Source: Carallia brachiata (taxonomy: Eukaryota > Streptophyta > Magnoliopsida > Malpighiales > Rhizophoraceae). From it: a DNA stretch of 64,000 bases. This document shows, one piece after another, positions 27,359 through 38,193 of this stretch. A program made the translations under genes and the position numbers. Numbering within the stretch: the first letter of the stretch is position 1; every line of letters starts with the position of its first letter. The notes beneath the pieces are model-generated. The model was not told where the DNA came from. It made no database searches and saw nothing but the letters and a program-made list of their open reading frames with translations. The stretch spans positions 14,974,526 to 15,038,525 of the forward strand of contig JADCRB010000016.1 of assembly GCA_021464245.1 (NCBI GenBank). The letters run 5' to 3'.

Positions 27359-29134
27359 GCTTGTTTGTTTTGAGAAAGAAAAAGAAAGAAGCAAAGAAAA
27401 GTATAATAATGATAATATATTTTTTTTTATATTTTTTTTTCTTAATTTTTTATATCACTTTAAATAATTTTATTTTTTTTATTATTTTTTTCTCACAAAT
27501 TACTAATTACTTTTTCTTTCACTATACTTTTTTTCTCTACATTTTTTACATCACTGTAAATAACTTTATTTTCTTCACCACTTTTTCTCTTACAAATTAC
27601 TATTCATTTTTTCTTTCATCATAATTTCTTTCTTTTAACTTTCTCTATCAATTCAAACAATTTTATTTTTTTTTTATTTTCTTTCTCTTTTCCTTCCTTT
27701 CTCCACTCTTTCCCTCCTTCCAAACACACCAAAGAAAATACATATGTATTATAATGACAAATATGAAGAGAGCAGCTAGTTAATGATTGACCCCAAACAG
27801 TAAAAATTATTTAACATAATATCTAATTTCATCACGTGGAAAACATATAACTTGGCACTCATTGGCCGATGGTGTCCTTTGATTAATTTACACGTACTTT
27901 CATTCTCATGGGAGATAAATTAAAAGAATTATGGTAGCATCTATATATGGTAAACATTGTGACTGAAATAAATTCTTCTGACTTTCGCATAGAGGAACCT
28001 GTTAGAGTTGATTACATGATTTATATGTTAGACTTTATCTAATAATTTTAACTTTTGAGCAGATGGTTTCTTGACAGATACGGTTTAAAAATAACTACCA
28101 AAATAAAAAATTATTTGAAGAACTATATTGCAATTGCGGCGTTCGCACTAGCAAGTTATTAAACATCCCAAGCTTTTGGGTTTTCATGCTTTTTAATGAT
28201 AACAATGTCAATACTTTTTGGAAAGCAATTTAGCAACCAGTTTTCAATTGTCTTTTTTACCAAAAAAACCGAAAACAAAAAAAAAAAAAATACAACAACA
28301 GATATATTGATCAATATACTTATTAAGGCCATAACTCGTCTTTTAATATCTTTATTTGACTTATTCTATAAAAAAGAATCATTATTTAAGTATTGATAGA
28401 ATCAAGTAATATTATATTATAAAAAATCACAATAATTGTTAAATTTAAAATTTATTATCGTGCTCAATCTTTCTTAATTGCAACGAGCACTTAACTTTTT
28501 GCCCAAAAAAAACAACCGTTGACATGAAAATTCAAACTTTGAGTTGCAAGCATTGAAACGTGCCAAATTTTCAATTGTCTCAACAAGATTTGGAGCAACA
28601 ATATGACATCATTGTGTGAAAGGACGTATCAAAAACATTATTTATTTATTATTTATTATTATTATTATTATTATTTTTGGAAAGGACCGATTGACTTATT
28701 GAATTGAATTATCAAAATTTATGTAAGGTTAGATTAATTGAATTTAAACAAATTCTGTATATAAAACAGTTTGTATTTTTATATAATCTATTTTAATAAC
28801 TAAAGTTACAGCTAGGGGTCTGAATGATAAATTCGTCACCCGTATATAATTATTAGAACTCGACAGATTCATTTTTTTGGTCAGTTTTTTTTTTTTTTTA
28901 TGATTAAGGATTTAAACCTATTAGATTGATGATGGCTAAATATTCACGGTTGGATGCAGTTGTCTCTTAACGGTAGTATTTTGGCCCGCTGTAAAGCCTT
29001 TTTTTTTTTATTTAATAAAAAATCCTCATCCAAAATTGATTGATTAAAAGTGTGTGATAATAAGATTTTTTTTTATTTATAAATTTATACTGGGATTGAG
29101 ACTCTTCCAAGGTTACATTGCAAATAACAATCTT

Positions 29135-29170
29135 TCCATAGATTTTTTTTTTCGGCATTCTGTCCATAGA
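29135..29170 (-). repeat. Possible tail-only insertion, 8-bp direct repeat
   Basis: TCCATAGA at 29135-29142 and 29163-29170 flanks ten T plus CGGCATTCTG. The short repeat makes this one weaker than the others. Confidence 0.4.
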
Positions 29171-29375
29171 ATATTCAAACCATATTTTGTTATAGTTTCG
29201 ATCATTTACCCATGAAGACTTAAAATCAAATAATTAGTGATAAACAATATATATATGGAGCATTGAGTACCTTTTTTGGGGTATATTGAGTAGGTATTTA
29301 GCAAATAAGAATAATAAAATAAGTGTTCAAGCGAAAACGGGCATTCAATTCAAATTTGCACAGATAAAAGTAATT

Positions 29376-29426
29376 GAAATAATAATGAATAATTAACTCA
29401 AAAAAAGAAATAATAATGAATAATTA
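29376..29426 (+). repeat. Tail-only insertion flanked by a 20-bp direct repeat
   Basis: A perfect 20-bp repeat starting GAAATAATAATG lies at 29376-29395 and 29407-29426, separated only by ACTC and seven A. Confidence 0.6.
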
Positions 29427-29560
29427 TTAATTGAAGAGAAAATAAAAACTCAATTGTTTTTGTTTGGTTCTTCACACATTGTCTATTGATCTCATAACAT
29501 GTCAGCTATTTTTTTTTTAATATTTTTCAGTCTATATATTTACATATATTGTGGGAAGGA

Positions 29561-29620
29561 GAAAGGAGAGCATTTTTTTTTTTTTGTGTTTTTTTTAATC
29601 AATTGAAAGGAGAACATTTT
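29561..29620 (-). repeat. Tail-only insertion flanked by a 16-bp direct repeat
   Basis: GAAAGGAGAGCATTTT at 29561-29576 and GAAAGGAGAACATTTT at 29605-29620 (one mismatch) flank a T run, GTG, a second T run and AATCAATT. Confidence 0.6.
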
Positions 29621-30172
29621 GGTTTATTATCGAGAGCAAATTGATAAAAAGAAATTTTTGGTCAATAAATTGATAAAAATTAAAGGAAGTGATCCGTCAC
29701 ACGAAAGCACCTCTCAAACAGCCGCGCCCAGCCCATCAACCTCACCCGGCACAATACTCAATTATCACATGTCGACAAATTCACTCCTTTTTTTTTTTTT
29801 TTGTTTTAAAATCTTAATCGATGGTCCAAACTCATATTTATTATAATTAAAAATGAGATAATTTAAAAAAAAAAGGGTGCAACCCCTACCTTCCATATAT
29901 ATATATTTGAACATAAAAAATTATTGCATTAATTTACTCAAATTTGTATACACATTCAGCGTAAAAGTATCAGAAAGACCTGTACAAAAAATAGAAATAT
30001 AAGATAATTAGCATATAGTAGGAATACAATTCAACTAGATTAACTTATAGATAATATGATCAAAATTACCATTTTTTAATTAAGTAAATTTTGACAGAAT
30101 TATCTATTGAGGGTATATACTAGACTGTAATTAAATATACCCAAAAATAAAATCTTGGATAGATTAACTTAG

Positions 30173-30848
30173 CTAGACAAAGCTGTCGAAAGCTGCACTC
30201 ATCGACAAATTTATGACAGAAATCAACTGGGTACATTCAACAACGATTTGCAATAATACTAAACTATAGACATAAAATGACACACAAACAAAATAAACCA
30301 CATATACCAAAATAATCCAAATATAGCCTTTCCAAAGAGATCCAATGTCACCGCTGGCGATGGAGGGGGGTGATAGTGACGAAAGGGACATGGCTAGCTG
30401 TAGTAGAGTCATGGCTGTTGCCTGCAGTGACGCGAGCAACAACAGGAGCATTGAAGGCTGCAATGGTAGCGCCAACAGTAGGATTGGCTTTGGTAGGGAT
30501 GACAACATATATGGTGGTGAAGAACCCACCAATGACAGTGGTAGCAGTGGCAGACACCCCAGCGAAGGCCGTGGAGATTGCGGCTAACACAACGGCAAAG
30601 GCGGCAGAGACAACGAAAAAGGTGACAGTTGATAAAGGGACATAGGTCGGGTGTTGAGGAAGCTGTTGGTACCTTTGTTTAGGCCAGATCTTAGAAGAGA
30701 CAAACCAAAAAGCACCATGACAGAGGGAAGGAAAACGATGAGTGGGGTGGAGAGCAAAAAAAGAAAGAAATAGATGAGGAAGAAGGAGAATAGAGAAACA
30801 AAGGGGAGTGAGGATCAAAGTGGTTGGCCTGCAGAAGTAGCCAGCCAC
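30173..30848 (-). other. Ala/Thr/Val-rich open frames, probable retroposon remnant
   Basis: The minus strand carries an open frame at 30848-30348 (166 residues) with the start MAGYFCRPTTL and long runs of Ala, Val and Thr (VSAAFAVVLAAISTAFAG), and a second frame at 30532-30173. GC content is clearly above the surrounding DNA. The composition, with FTVSA/AVLAA-like words, resembles the frame inside the retroposon at 54759-55903, so a related non-coding retroposon is likelier than a host gene. No poly-A tail or target-site duplication was found here. Confidence 0.35.
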
Positions 30849-32709
30849 CGTCTCTAGCTAGAGGCTGAGAGAGACTTTGAGGGAGATAGTTACAAAAGAG
30901 TTTAGAGAAAGAGATAGAGTTTAGATTTATTCCTTTTTAATATAGTGGTAGGTAGTTAGTTTGACAAACTGATTTTCTACCTTTTAATTTAATGACTAAA
31001 TGTTACATTGATGCAGGGGAATTAAACAAGACAATGCAAAATCACCAAATTTATTGTATATTTTGATAAAATATTTTTGTTTATTTAGAACGATTAAACG
31101 AGCCTATACATATGTCGGGGAGAAAAATTGGTAAGAGGTAAAGTTTGAACCTCAACCTTTGACTTAGGTGTAATATTTGGTAATTAGTTAAATTGCACCA
31201 ACTAGTTAATGATATGCATACACTTAATCCTAATAATAGTCACAAATCTTCCTTACTCCTGTCAAGAGAATTTCGATCCTACACCTTCAATCATTGTAGT
31301 TTAATAGTTCAAAGATTTCGTTTGTATCATGAGATTATGAGTTTGAATTCTCGCAAAAATATTCGATGAGACTAAATATACGTTTAGCCCTCACAATTAT
31401 GAGAAAGGCTGGTGACTTTTCTTGGACATCGTAGTGTTTAGTTCCCCATGAGTTTATTATAGAATCCGAGTCCATTGTGCAATACCCTAACACAACTTCC
31501 TTGACAAGACTGCGAGTGCTATTCATAGTTTTTCATTTGTTCCAAAAAAAAAATTTGCCTCTATTTAAAATTTTTAAGAGAAGACAAGATGGGTGGGTGG
31601 GATAAAAGTAGACAAGAGAGAAGAGAAAGAGAGAGGAAGAAGATAGAGGAAGAGTGTGAATCCCATACATTTTCTCTTTTGTTTTAAAATATATAATTTA
31701 TAAATTGATTAAAATTGATATATAACAAACTTATAAAACATACATAAAAAGTTTATAATTTTTTTTAACATATTAAACTAGACGTTTTGTTTTGTACACA
31801 AATATGTAACAGTAATCAAATTTTAAATTAAACTAAGGAAAATACTTTATGACTTCATTTAAGTAATTTTAAAATAGTTATAAATTGACATGAATAGTTA
31901 GATGATTGAATTTAAAAAAATAAAAAATAAATAAATTGTCATATACCATTCATGAAACTGTATAGATATTTTAAAACTATTTAAGTGAAGATATTTAGTA
32001 TTTTGTTTTTTTTAGTCTTGGGAGATGATTAAACTTATAAATGAAATAAAGAGAAAGAAGTGTAATAAGAATCGACCTCTCAACCATACACTTGATTAAT
32101 AAAATCAATAATTACTTAAACAAATACTTATAATCTTCCAAATACTACTACTCTCAAGCTAAGTACTAATAAGGCCCTCTCTCAAAAAAAGTTATGGAGC
32201 CCAACCCACAAATCTCCCCTTCAAGACAACCTTATCCAAAGCGATCCAGGCCGTTCGTGAACGAACACGATACACCAAACAAGAGCCAGTGAGAACGTTG
32301 CATTCAGAAGGCGTGTTTGGCTACTAGTTAAACAAAAAATAAAAAAGACAGAAAAAACTAGGGCTCACTGGGCACTCAAATTCTTCAATCTCTCCCTAAA
32401 AAGGTATGCTTTGAGATCTCCAAAGCCTTTTTCTCTGTCTTTTTTTTTTTACCTTACTTTTCGATTTCGGTTGTTTTGTATTAATTTCTGTTTTCGAAGT
32501 TTGTTAGTTGAACTGAATTTGAGGTGTGTCTGCTTAATCTTAATTTGCTCGTCCTAGGTTTTCTGGTCTCTTTGTCTTGCAATGAATGGGTTCAATTATT
32601 ACATCACAGTGGTCTACTTAACAACTTTAATTATGTTGAAAAAATGTTTCTTTTTTTGTTTTTTTTTTCCTGTCTTCTTCATCTAGCACTTGTTAGAATT
32701 GGACCTTAG

Positions 32710-32836
32710 TAATAGCTAAGGTGGTTGGAGGCAGTGCCCTACAACTGGGAGAACTACGGTTTGAATTCGAGTTTCTTCCTCATCTTTCCCAGTACTGCTG
32801 TGCTACCGGCTCCGAAGGATCAAAAAAAAAAAAAAG
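32710..32836 (+). mobile_element. SINE in the YTH leader intron, with target-site duplication
   Basis: A 127-bp element beginning TAATAGCTAAGGTGGTTGG, with a B-box-like ACGGTTTGAATTCGAG and a poly-A tail. Flanks GAATTGGACCTTAG (32696-32709) and GAATTGGCCATTAG (32837-32850) match at 12 of 14 bases. Confidence 0.7.
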
Positions 32837-33200
32837 GAATTGGCCATTAGGATAGTTTACTCAACATGTTGGGTTGTGTTCTTGGTATCTGGAAAGAGTG
32901 TGGGATTGTTAGATAAGGTGATTTGGACAAGAGATTTCAGCATAACTTTGTCTTCAGTTGGCGGCACGGGTTCTTGTGGAATGAAACTTGTTGATGTAAT
33001 TTCGCAATTTGGGAATTTCACATGTCCTTTTTATTGCACGAGTGTGTCTGTTCTTTATGTTTCGTATTGATATTGATTATTTAAGTAATTAGTTTTTTCT
33101 TATATATTAACTGAATAGTTTCTGAGACCTTTGATTGTACTTCAACCGATTTCCAGAAGCCTTGTTGTTAAAATGCTTAGCATTTCATTTGTGCTGTTTT

Positions 33201-33513
33201 TGGCTTTTGGTTTTCATTCTCTGTTCTTTCTGGTATATTTTCATTTCCATGCTTACTTATCCGTGGATACCTAGAAAAATTAGTGAAACCTTTTTCCTTC
33301 TACGTGCAGTTTTATACTTCCATTTTACATTTTCATTGTGATATTCCAGTTTTATACTTATCCGTGGCTTTTGGTTTTCATTCTCTGTTCTTTCTGGTAT
33401 ATTTTCATTTCCATGCTTACTTATCCGTGGATACCTAGAAAAATTAGTGAAACCTTTTTCCTTCTACGTGCAGTTTTATACGTCCATTTTACATTTTCAT
33501 TGTGATATTGCAG
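33201..33513 (+). repeat. Tandem duplication containing a duplicated splice acceptor
   Basis: Copy 1 at 33201-33364 and copy 2 at 33365-33513 both start TGGCTTTTGGTTTTCATTC and are nearly identical. Copy 2 ends in GATATTGCAG, the inferred acceptor; copy 1 has GATATTCCAG ending at 33349, a usable-looking second acceptor. Confidence 0.9.
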
Positions 33514-33525
33514 GTGTAGAAGGAC

Positions 33526-36500
33526 ATGTCGTCTGATACTGGAAAGGAAAATGCTTCTGTAGTTGATTCCTCTGTGACTGAATGGAAACATGAGATGGGA
33601 AACTCGGATAGTCCAGGTAATAAATGATGGAAGTACGATAGGATTATATTTGAATTTCCATTACCTTATCTTTGTGTGCCTAAGTATGGCATTCAAACTA
33701 ATTAACTGTGCTTGATTCTTCTGTCTTTCCCCATGTAGCTGGTTATTGGATAGGATTTATGATAATTATCTTGTTCTTTGTTGCTCTTACCTCCCCTCTT
33801 CTTTGCTGAATTAGGTCGTGGTTACAGAAAGTGTTTGACTAACTGACAAATTATAGCCAGAACAATTCCCATTACTCATAGCTTTGACATGGATTCAGTG
33901 GAGACCTATGTTTTCTTTTTGTGGGAATTCTTTTTGTATTCATGTAGTTAGTGTTGCCAGATTTATAGCGCCAGGCACTGTGTCTATTAAAATTTCTCCT
34001 TTATTGGGATTGGAAATGGCTGGCAGCTTTATAAACATAAGACTGTAAGGACAACTATGGGCAGATACTGGGATCCAAGAATTCCTATTAATTGTTGGTT
34101 CAAAAGTAAAGCAGATCAACGATACCAGTTCATTAGGTTGCTCTTTAACCAGCCTCATCCTATCTAATCAAAACAAAATCTTGTTCTATTTTGAAGTTAT
34201 GTTACGCATCTTCTTTTATTATCATTTCATATTATGCAATATCTGCAGTTTGTGGGGCCTGTATATTGCAACTGCCCAAAAATTCTGGGCCTATGTGGAC
34301 TAGGATTAGAATCTAGCTGAATGTCATTCACATGAAGTTTAAATAAGTCAATTTTTTAACGATAAAGTGAAAACTTCTATATTCTCTTACTAAGGCTTTG
34401 TTAGAGATTTTGACAATGTTATACCTTTTTATTTCTATGATGCCCGTGTATAAGACAGAAACAGGTTTTTGCATTCTCTCCTTCCTTTTATTTCACCCTT
34501 TTGCATTCTTATTTTCTTTTGTTTTGTTTGTTACTGCATCAAACTTTGAAATGACAACTTAGTTCTCGAAAATTAATTTTACTTTTGACTTAGGGTCATT
34601 CTTTCTTGTCAGAAAGCCCAAGCTCCAAAGGTAATGAGGAGGGCTATCCTTTTGGGGCTGAAAAGGCAAGCTATGATCGGGTGGGAAATTCGTTTTTAAA
34701 CAAAAAGGGTAAACTGTATAATACAAGATATTTCATCATTAAGAGTTTGAATCATCATAATATCCAACTATCGGTTGAGAAAGGAATTTGGGCTACTCAA
34801 GTCATGAATGAACCAATTTTGGAAGAGGCCTTTCATGTAAGATCCCTGTTATTATAATGCCATGTAATGCTTTCTCAGCTTTGTTGCTTTATATACAAGC
34901 ATATAACTGTCTTGCAGAATTCTGGCAAAGTAATTTTAATATTTAGTGTCAACATGAGTGGTTTCTTCCAAGGCTATGCCCAAATGATGTCTTCTGTTGG
35001 GTGGAGGCGCGATAACATCTGGAGTCAAGGAAGTGGTAGAAGTAACTCTTGGGGTCGCAGTTTTAAGGTTAAATGGTTACAGTTGAATGACTTGCCTTTC
35101 CAAAAGACACTTCATATCAAGAATCCGCTGAATGACTACAAACCTGTTAAAATTAGCAGAGATTGCCAGGTGTCTCTTTGTTTAATGATATTTTTTTTTG
35201 GGTTCCTTTCAAGCACAAATAAGTTAGATGTATGAATTTGTTCTGTGTGTTGCAGGAATTGCCTGAAGATATAGGAGAAGCTCTTTGTGAACTGATTGAT
35301 GGGGAGGGCAATGCTAATTGCATGCTGAAAACGTATCATTTTCTTTCAAGCTGGAAATTTATAACTATTGTCAAATCAATTTGTTGGTTTAATATACTGT
35401 TAACAGTTTTCTTTTTCACTTTCAAGCTGGAAATTAACGACTTGAATGCATGTATTGGTTTAATATGGTTTCATACTCTTAACAGTTTTCTTGGAGATGA
35501 TATTCCTCCAAAAAGACCTTGTATAGAGCCGTCATGCTCACTGGGTGATGGAGAGTATAATGTCCATTTACTACACATGCCATGGGCCAGAACACCTATG
35601 CCATATCCACCTTTCTTCTACCAACATCATGCAAATAAACTTCAATTAGCAAACCAGGGATCTGCTGGTGTTAGTTATCCTGAAAATTTGCCTCATGCCT
35701 CTGCTGCATCAAATAATACAAGGACAAAGCATAAATCCTCAAATTGGAAACCGACTAATCAAGTACAGGTTGATATTCCTTCTCGAATTGATGTTTGGGG
35801 TTTGTCAGCAGAAAGCCCTCATGCGAGTACCCTGACAGATGATGATTTTCTTGATATGGTAATGGAGTTCATGTCTTCTGTCTTGTTTGGTGTGATTATT
35901 GCCAATCTATTGTAACTAGTATCTTAATGCTTTTCTAGAGGTTGATTGAATCTTTACTGCAAATTAGTTATTTTAAGCACTTAGCATTCATTGGTGAAGA
36001 TTCTAGTGGTCTGTTTGATTATCAACTGCTTGCATTGATGTGTTTGAAAGTTTCTTTTGTGCCTTTTGGTCCCAGTCTGCATTGTATAATTGACTAATTG
36101 GGAGGTGTAGTCCCAGTAGCACCCAGTTTTATGTGTGTATTGGTTTTACCTTATATATTTGAATGTATAGAATGGATCCGAGGAAGAGCATGTAATTGAT
36201 TTACTATGTTGTGTTGTTAGTTTGAATTGCATTTTGGAGTGAAAGCGTTTGGTTGAGGTTTAAAAGTTCCTGAGGATTATATCATTAGCATAAGCATCTA
36301 GATTGGTAACTTAATAGATGCAGAAATTCAGTTTATACTCAGGGGGTTTGATTCAGACATTTTTCTCTTCATTCATAGTGTTTTTGGGATTTCTTCTTTA
36401 CATTCTTTTTTTTTCCAAGAAAAATTCTCAGCATGTATATTTTCGAGCAGGAATTTCGAACTTCTGTTTAAGGGCATAAATTCATTATCCAGAAAGTGAA

Positions 36501-36919
36501 AGGATAGACTCGTGTTTGTTTCTTTTATATGGCTGCATGGCTAACTCCCAATTTGTTGCAGACGTATGAAGAGTATCTGGAGGTTCACAGCAGACGCATC
36601 AAACAATTAAACCATCCTGTTAGTATAATTCTGATCTTATTTCCTGTACTGAGAATGAGCAAGCCTATATGATCGCTTTCCCATATATTAGTTGTATGCT
36701 AAGCTATTGAAATCTTGACAGGCAGCTGGACCATCTCGAACTACAACCCCATCTAGAAAACCAAAACAAGATGATGATTCGTAAGTTCATTGCAGTTAAT
36801 TTCTGGAAGCCCAAATTGTGATCCGGCAGACCTTTTATTGATGTAGTGATGTGCTGTGCAGAAGCTCAAGTTTAGCGGCTGACCTGTCCCGCCCATGTAA
36901 GAGGCCACATCATTCATGA
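33526..36919 (+). CDS. YTH-domain m6A reader protein, eight coding exons
   Basis: RNA-binding protein predicted to recognise N6-methyladenosine in mRNA. Coding exons: 33526-33616, 34613-34836, 34918-35169, 35256-35332, 35486-35858, 36562-36618, 36722-36780, 36862-36919; phases agree throughout and give 396 residues. The YTH domain spans about 64-190: KLYNTRYFIIKS, KGIWATQ, VILIFSVNMSGFFQGYA, WGRSFKVKW and KPVKISRDCQEL. The aromatic cage tryptophans are Trp90, Trp140 and Trp150. The domain sits near the N-terminus, unlike ECT1-11 proteins where it is C-terminal, so this is the DC-type plant group that includes Arabidopsis At4g11970 (ECT12). The tail is disordered, with a DDDFLDMTYEEYLEVH block and a basic end (RPCKRPHH) that could be a nuclear signal. 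The intron at 35333-35485 contains an internal duplication that repeats AACAGTTTTCTT around the acceptor. Confidence 0.9.
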
Positions 36920-38118
36920 CGAGATAAATGATGGATAGATAGTCTATTCAAAGAATGCCGGTATTTTCTTCTGATGGGATCATTGAAGCCGGTTGATTTT
37001 CCAATTTGCTGCAAGACAACAATTCTTATCTGTTCTATTTGGTGGAACTATAGAACATTATGTTGTCATGTTGTATACCTTTTGTACCTTAATTGATTGT
37101 GCAATCATTGTAGGTTTGGCTGGGGTTAGTTACGCGTCTGTACAGAAATTAATTATATTGCCCCATTATTTTCCCTTCTCTGTTTTATAGAGCACAACCT
37201 GTTTGAGAACAGTAGGATATGAGACAACTTCCTCACCAAAGTTAGATTGTACTTGGGGTATTGTCTAGGTTTTTTTTTATCGTCTTCCTTATGGATCGGT
37301 TATTCGGATTACTTCAGAACGATTTTATTTATTTTTGTATAATATAGTCTTATTAGATGACATTCGGGAGGGGTTAGGTTACAAATAAGAATTAGAGAGA
37401 TTATAGAATCTAACGGTGTTGTGTTGAGTAACTTAAAAATAAAACTTATGCGTGTAATAATTTTAATGATATTAAAAGTAAAGAGAATCAAGGGTAGATG
37501 GGAAGACGGCCAAATTTGTAATCTAGATTTTAATATCTTGAAGAATGAAAATATACGAATGATGTTTAGTGCAAGATTTGTTATCTCATCTTTATTTTTC
37601 CTGAAAAAATATCAATTGCAAAATAATCTTATTATTGGGTGGGTAGGCGAAATGAAGTCAAAAGGTCCATTCTACCAAACAATGATTAGGTCATTGATAA
37701 TATGTACTTTGCTCTTTTTAGATCCGATAGTGTGAGAGTCTCGAATTTATATGTAACAAATCATGTAGATGACCAGACTTTTTTACTTGCAAGTTAACAA
37801 TAATGCATGTCTGTTTTCGTTACTGTAAATTCATATTGACGTGTCATGCAATCGCGGCTATGGATACAGCAGCATTCCTTGGAAAATCTGAACTTGACAT
37901 CCTCCGACTCCTTGCCGCTTTGCTATTAACTGCATAAGCATTACTAAATTCTAAAAGGGTGCTAATTTCCAAGAGGTTTTGTCGTCTCCCATTCTTGATT
38001 TCAGCTCCGTGGCCATGTCCTTTATGGCTTTATCGAGTATTAAGAGGCCTGCAATTGAAATTTCAAATGCCGGCCATTGTTAGTATCACAGCTTGTTCCT
38101 TGCATAATTTGCATGCAT
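36920..38118. other. YTH 3' UTR and intergenic spacer
   Basis: The first few hundred bases are likely the YTH 3' UTR; no certain poly-A site was fixed. The remainder up to the subtilase TATA box shows no gene. Confidence 0.5.
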
Positions 38119-38125
38119 TATATAA
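38119..38125 (+). promoter_or_regulatory. TATA box of the plus-strand subtilase
   Basis: TATATAA 69 bases before the ATG at 38194. It lies downstream of the first in-frame ATG (38077), which argues that translation starts at 38194. Confidence 0.65.
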
Positions 38126-38193
38126 ACGTGCATGAAGTTTGCATAGACACTCAGGCAGAACTCAATACTATCTTCTTGTTGTGTTCTATCAAC

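Larger units (their letters stand above)
24783..32260. other. Long gene-free interval between bHLH and YTH genes
   Basis: About 7.5 kb without a recognisable gene, very AT-rich. Items inside: an AAT-rich foldback near 26440-26500, a T-rich block at about 27390-27735 made of two to three degenerate copies of a ~100-bp word (TATCACTTTAAATAATTTTA-like), four tail-only insertions (27304-27358, 29135-29170, 29376-29426, 29561-29620) and an Ala/Thr/Val-rich retroposon-like segment at 30173-30848. Everything else is unassigned. Confidence 0.5.
32261..33525 (+). other. 5' leader and long leader intron of the YTH gene
   Basis: A 5' UTR exon probably ends at CTAAAAAG before GTATGC at 32403. The next exon starts at 33514 after GATATTGCAG, 12 bases before the ATG, implying a leader intron of about 1.1 kb. 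That intron hosts a SINE (32710-32836) and a tandem duplication (33201-33513) that repeats its own 3' splice-site region. The transcription start is not determined. Confidence 0.55.

Noticed and set aside
27334..27624. Phe/Ile/Tyr-rich open frame as a membrane protein
   Set aside because: It is the translation of a T-rich degenerate tandem repeat.
38077..38193. Upstream ATG extending the plus-strand subtilase by 39 residues
   Set aside because: It lies upstream of the TATA box, and the downstream ATG starts a normal signal peptide.
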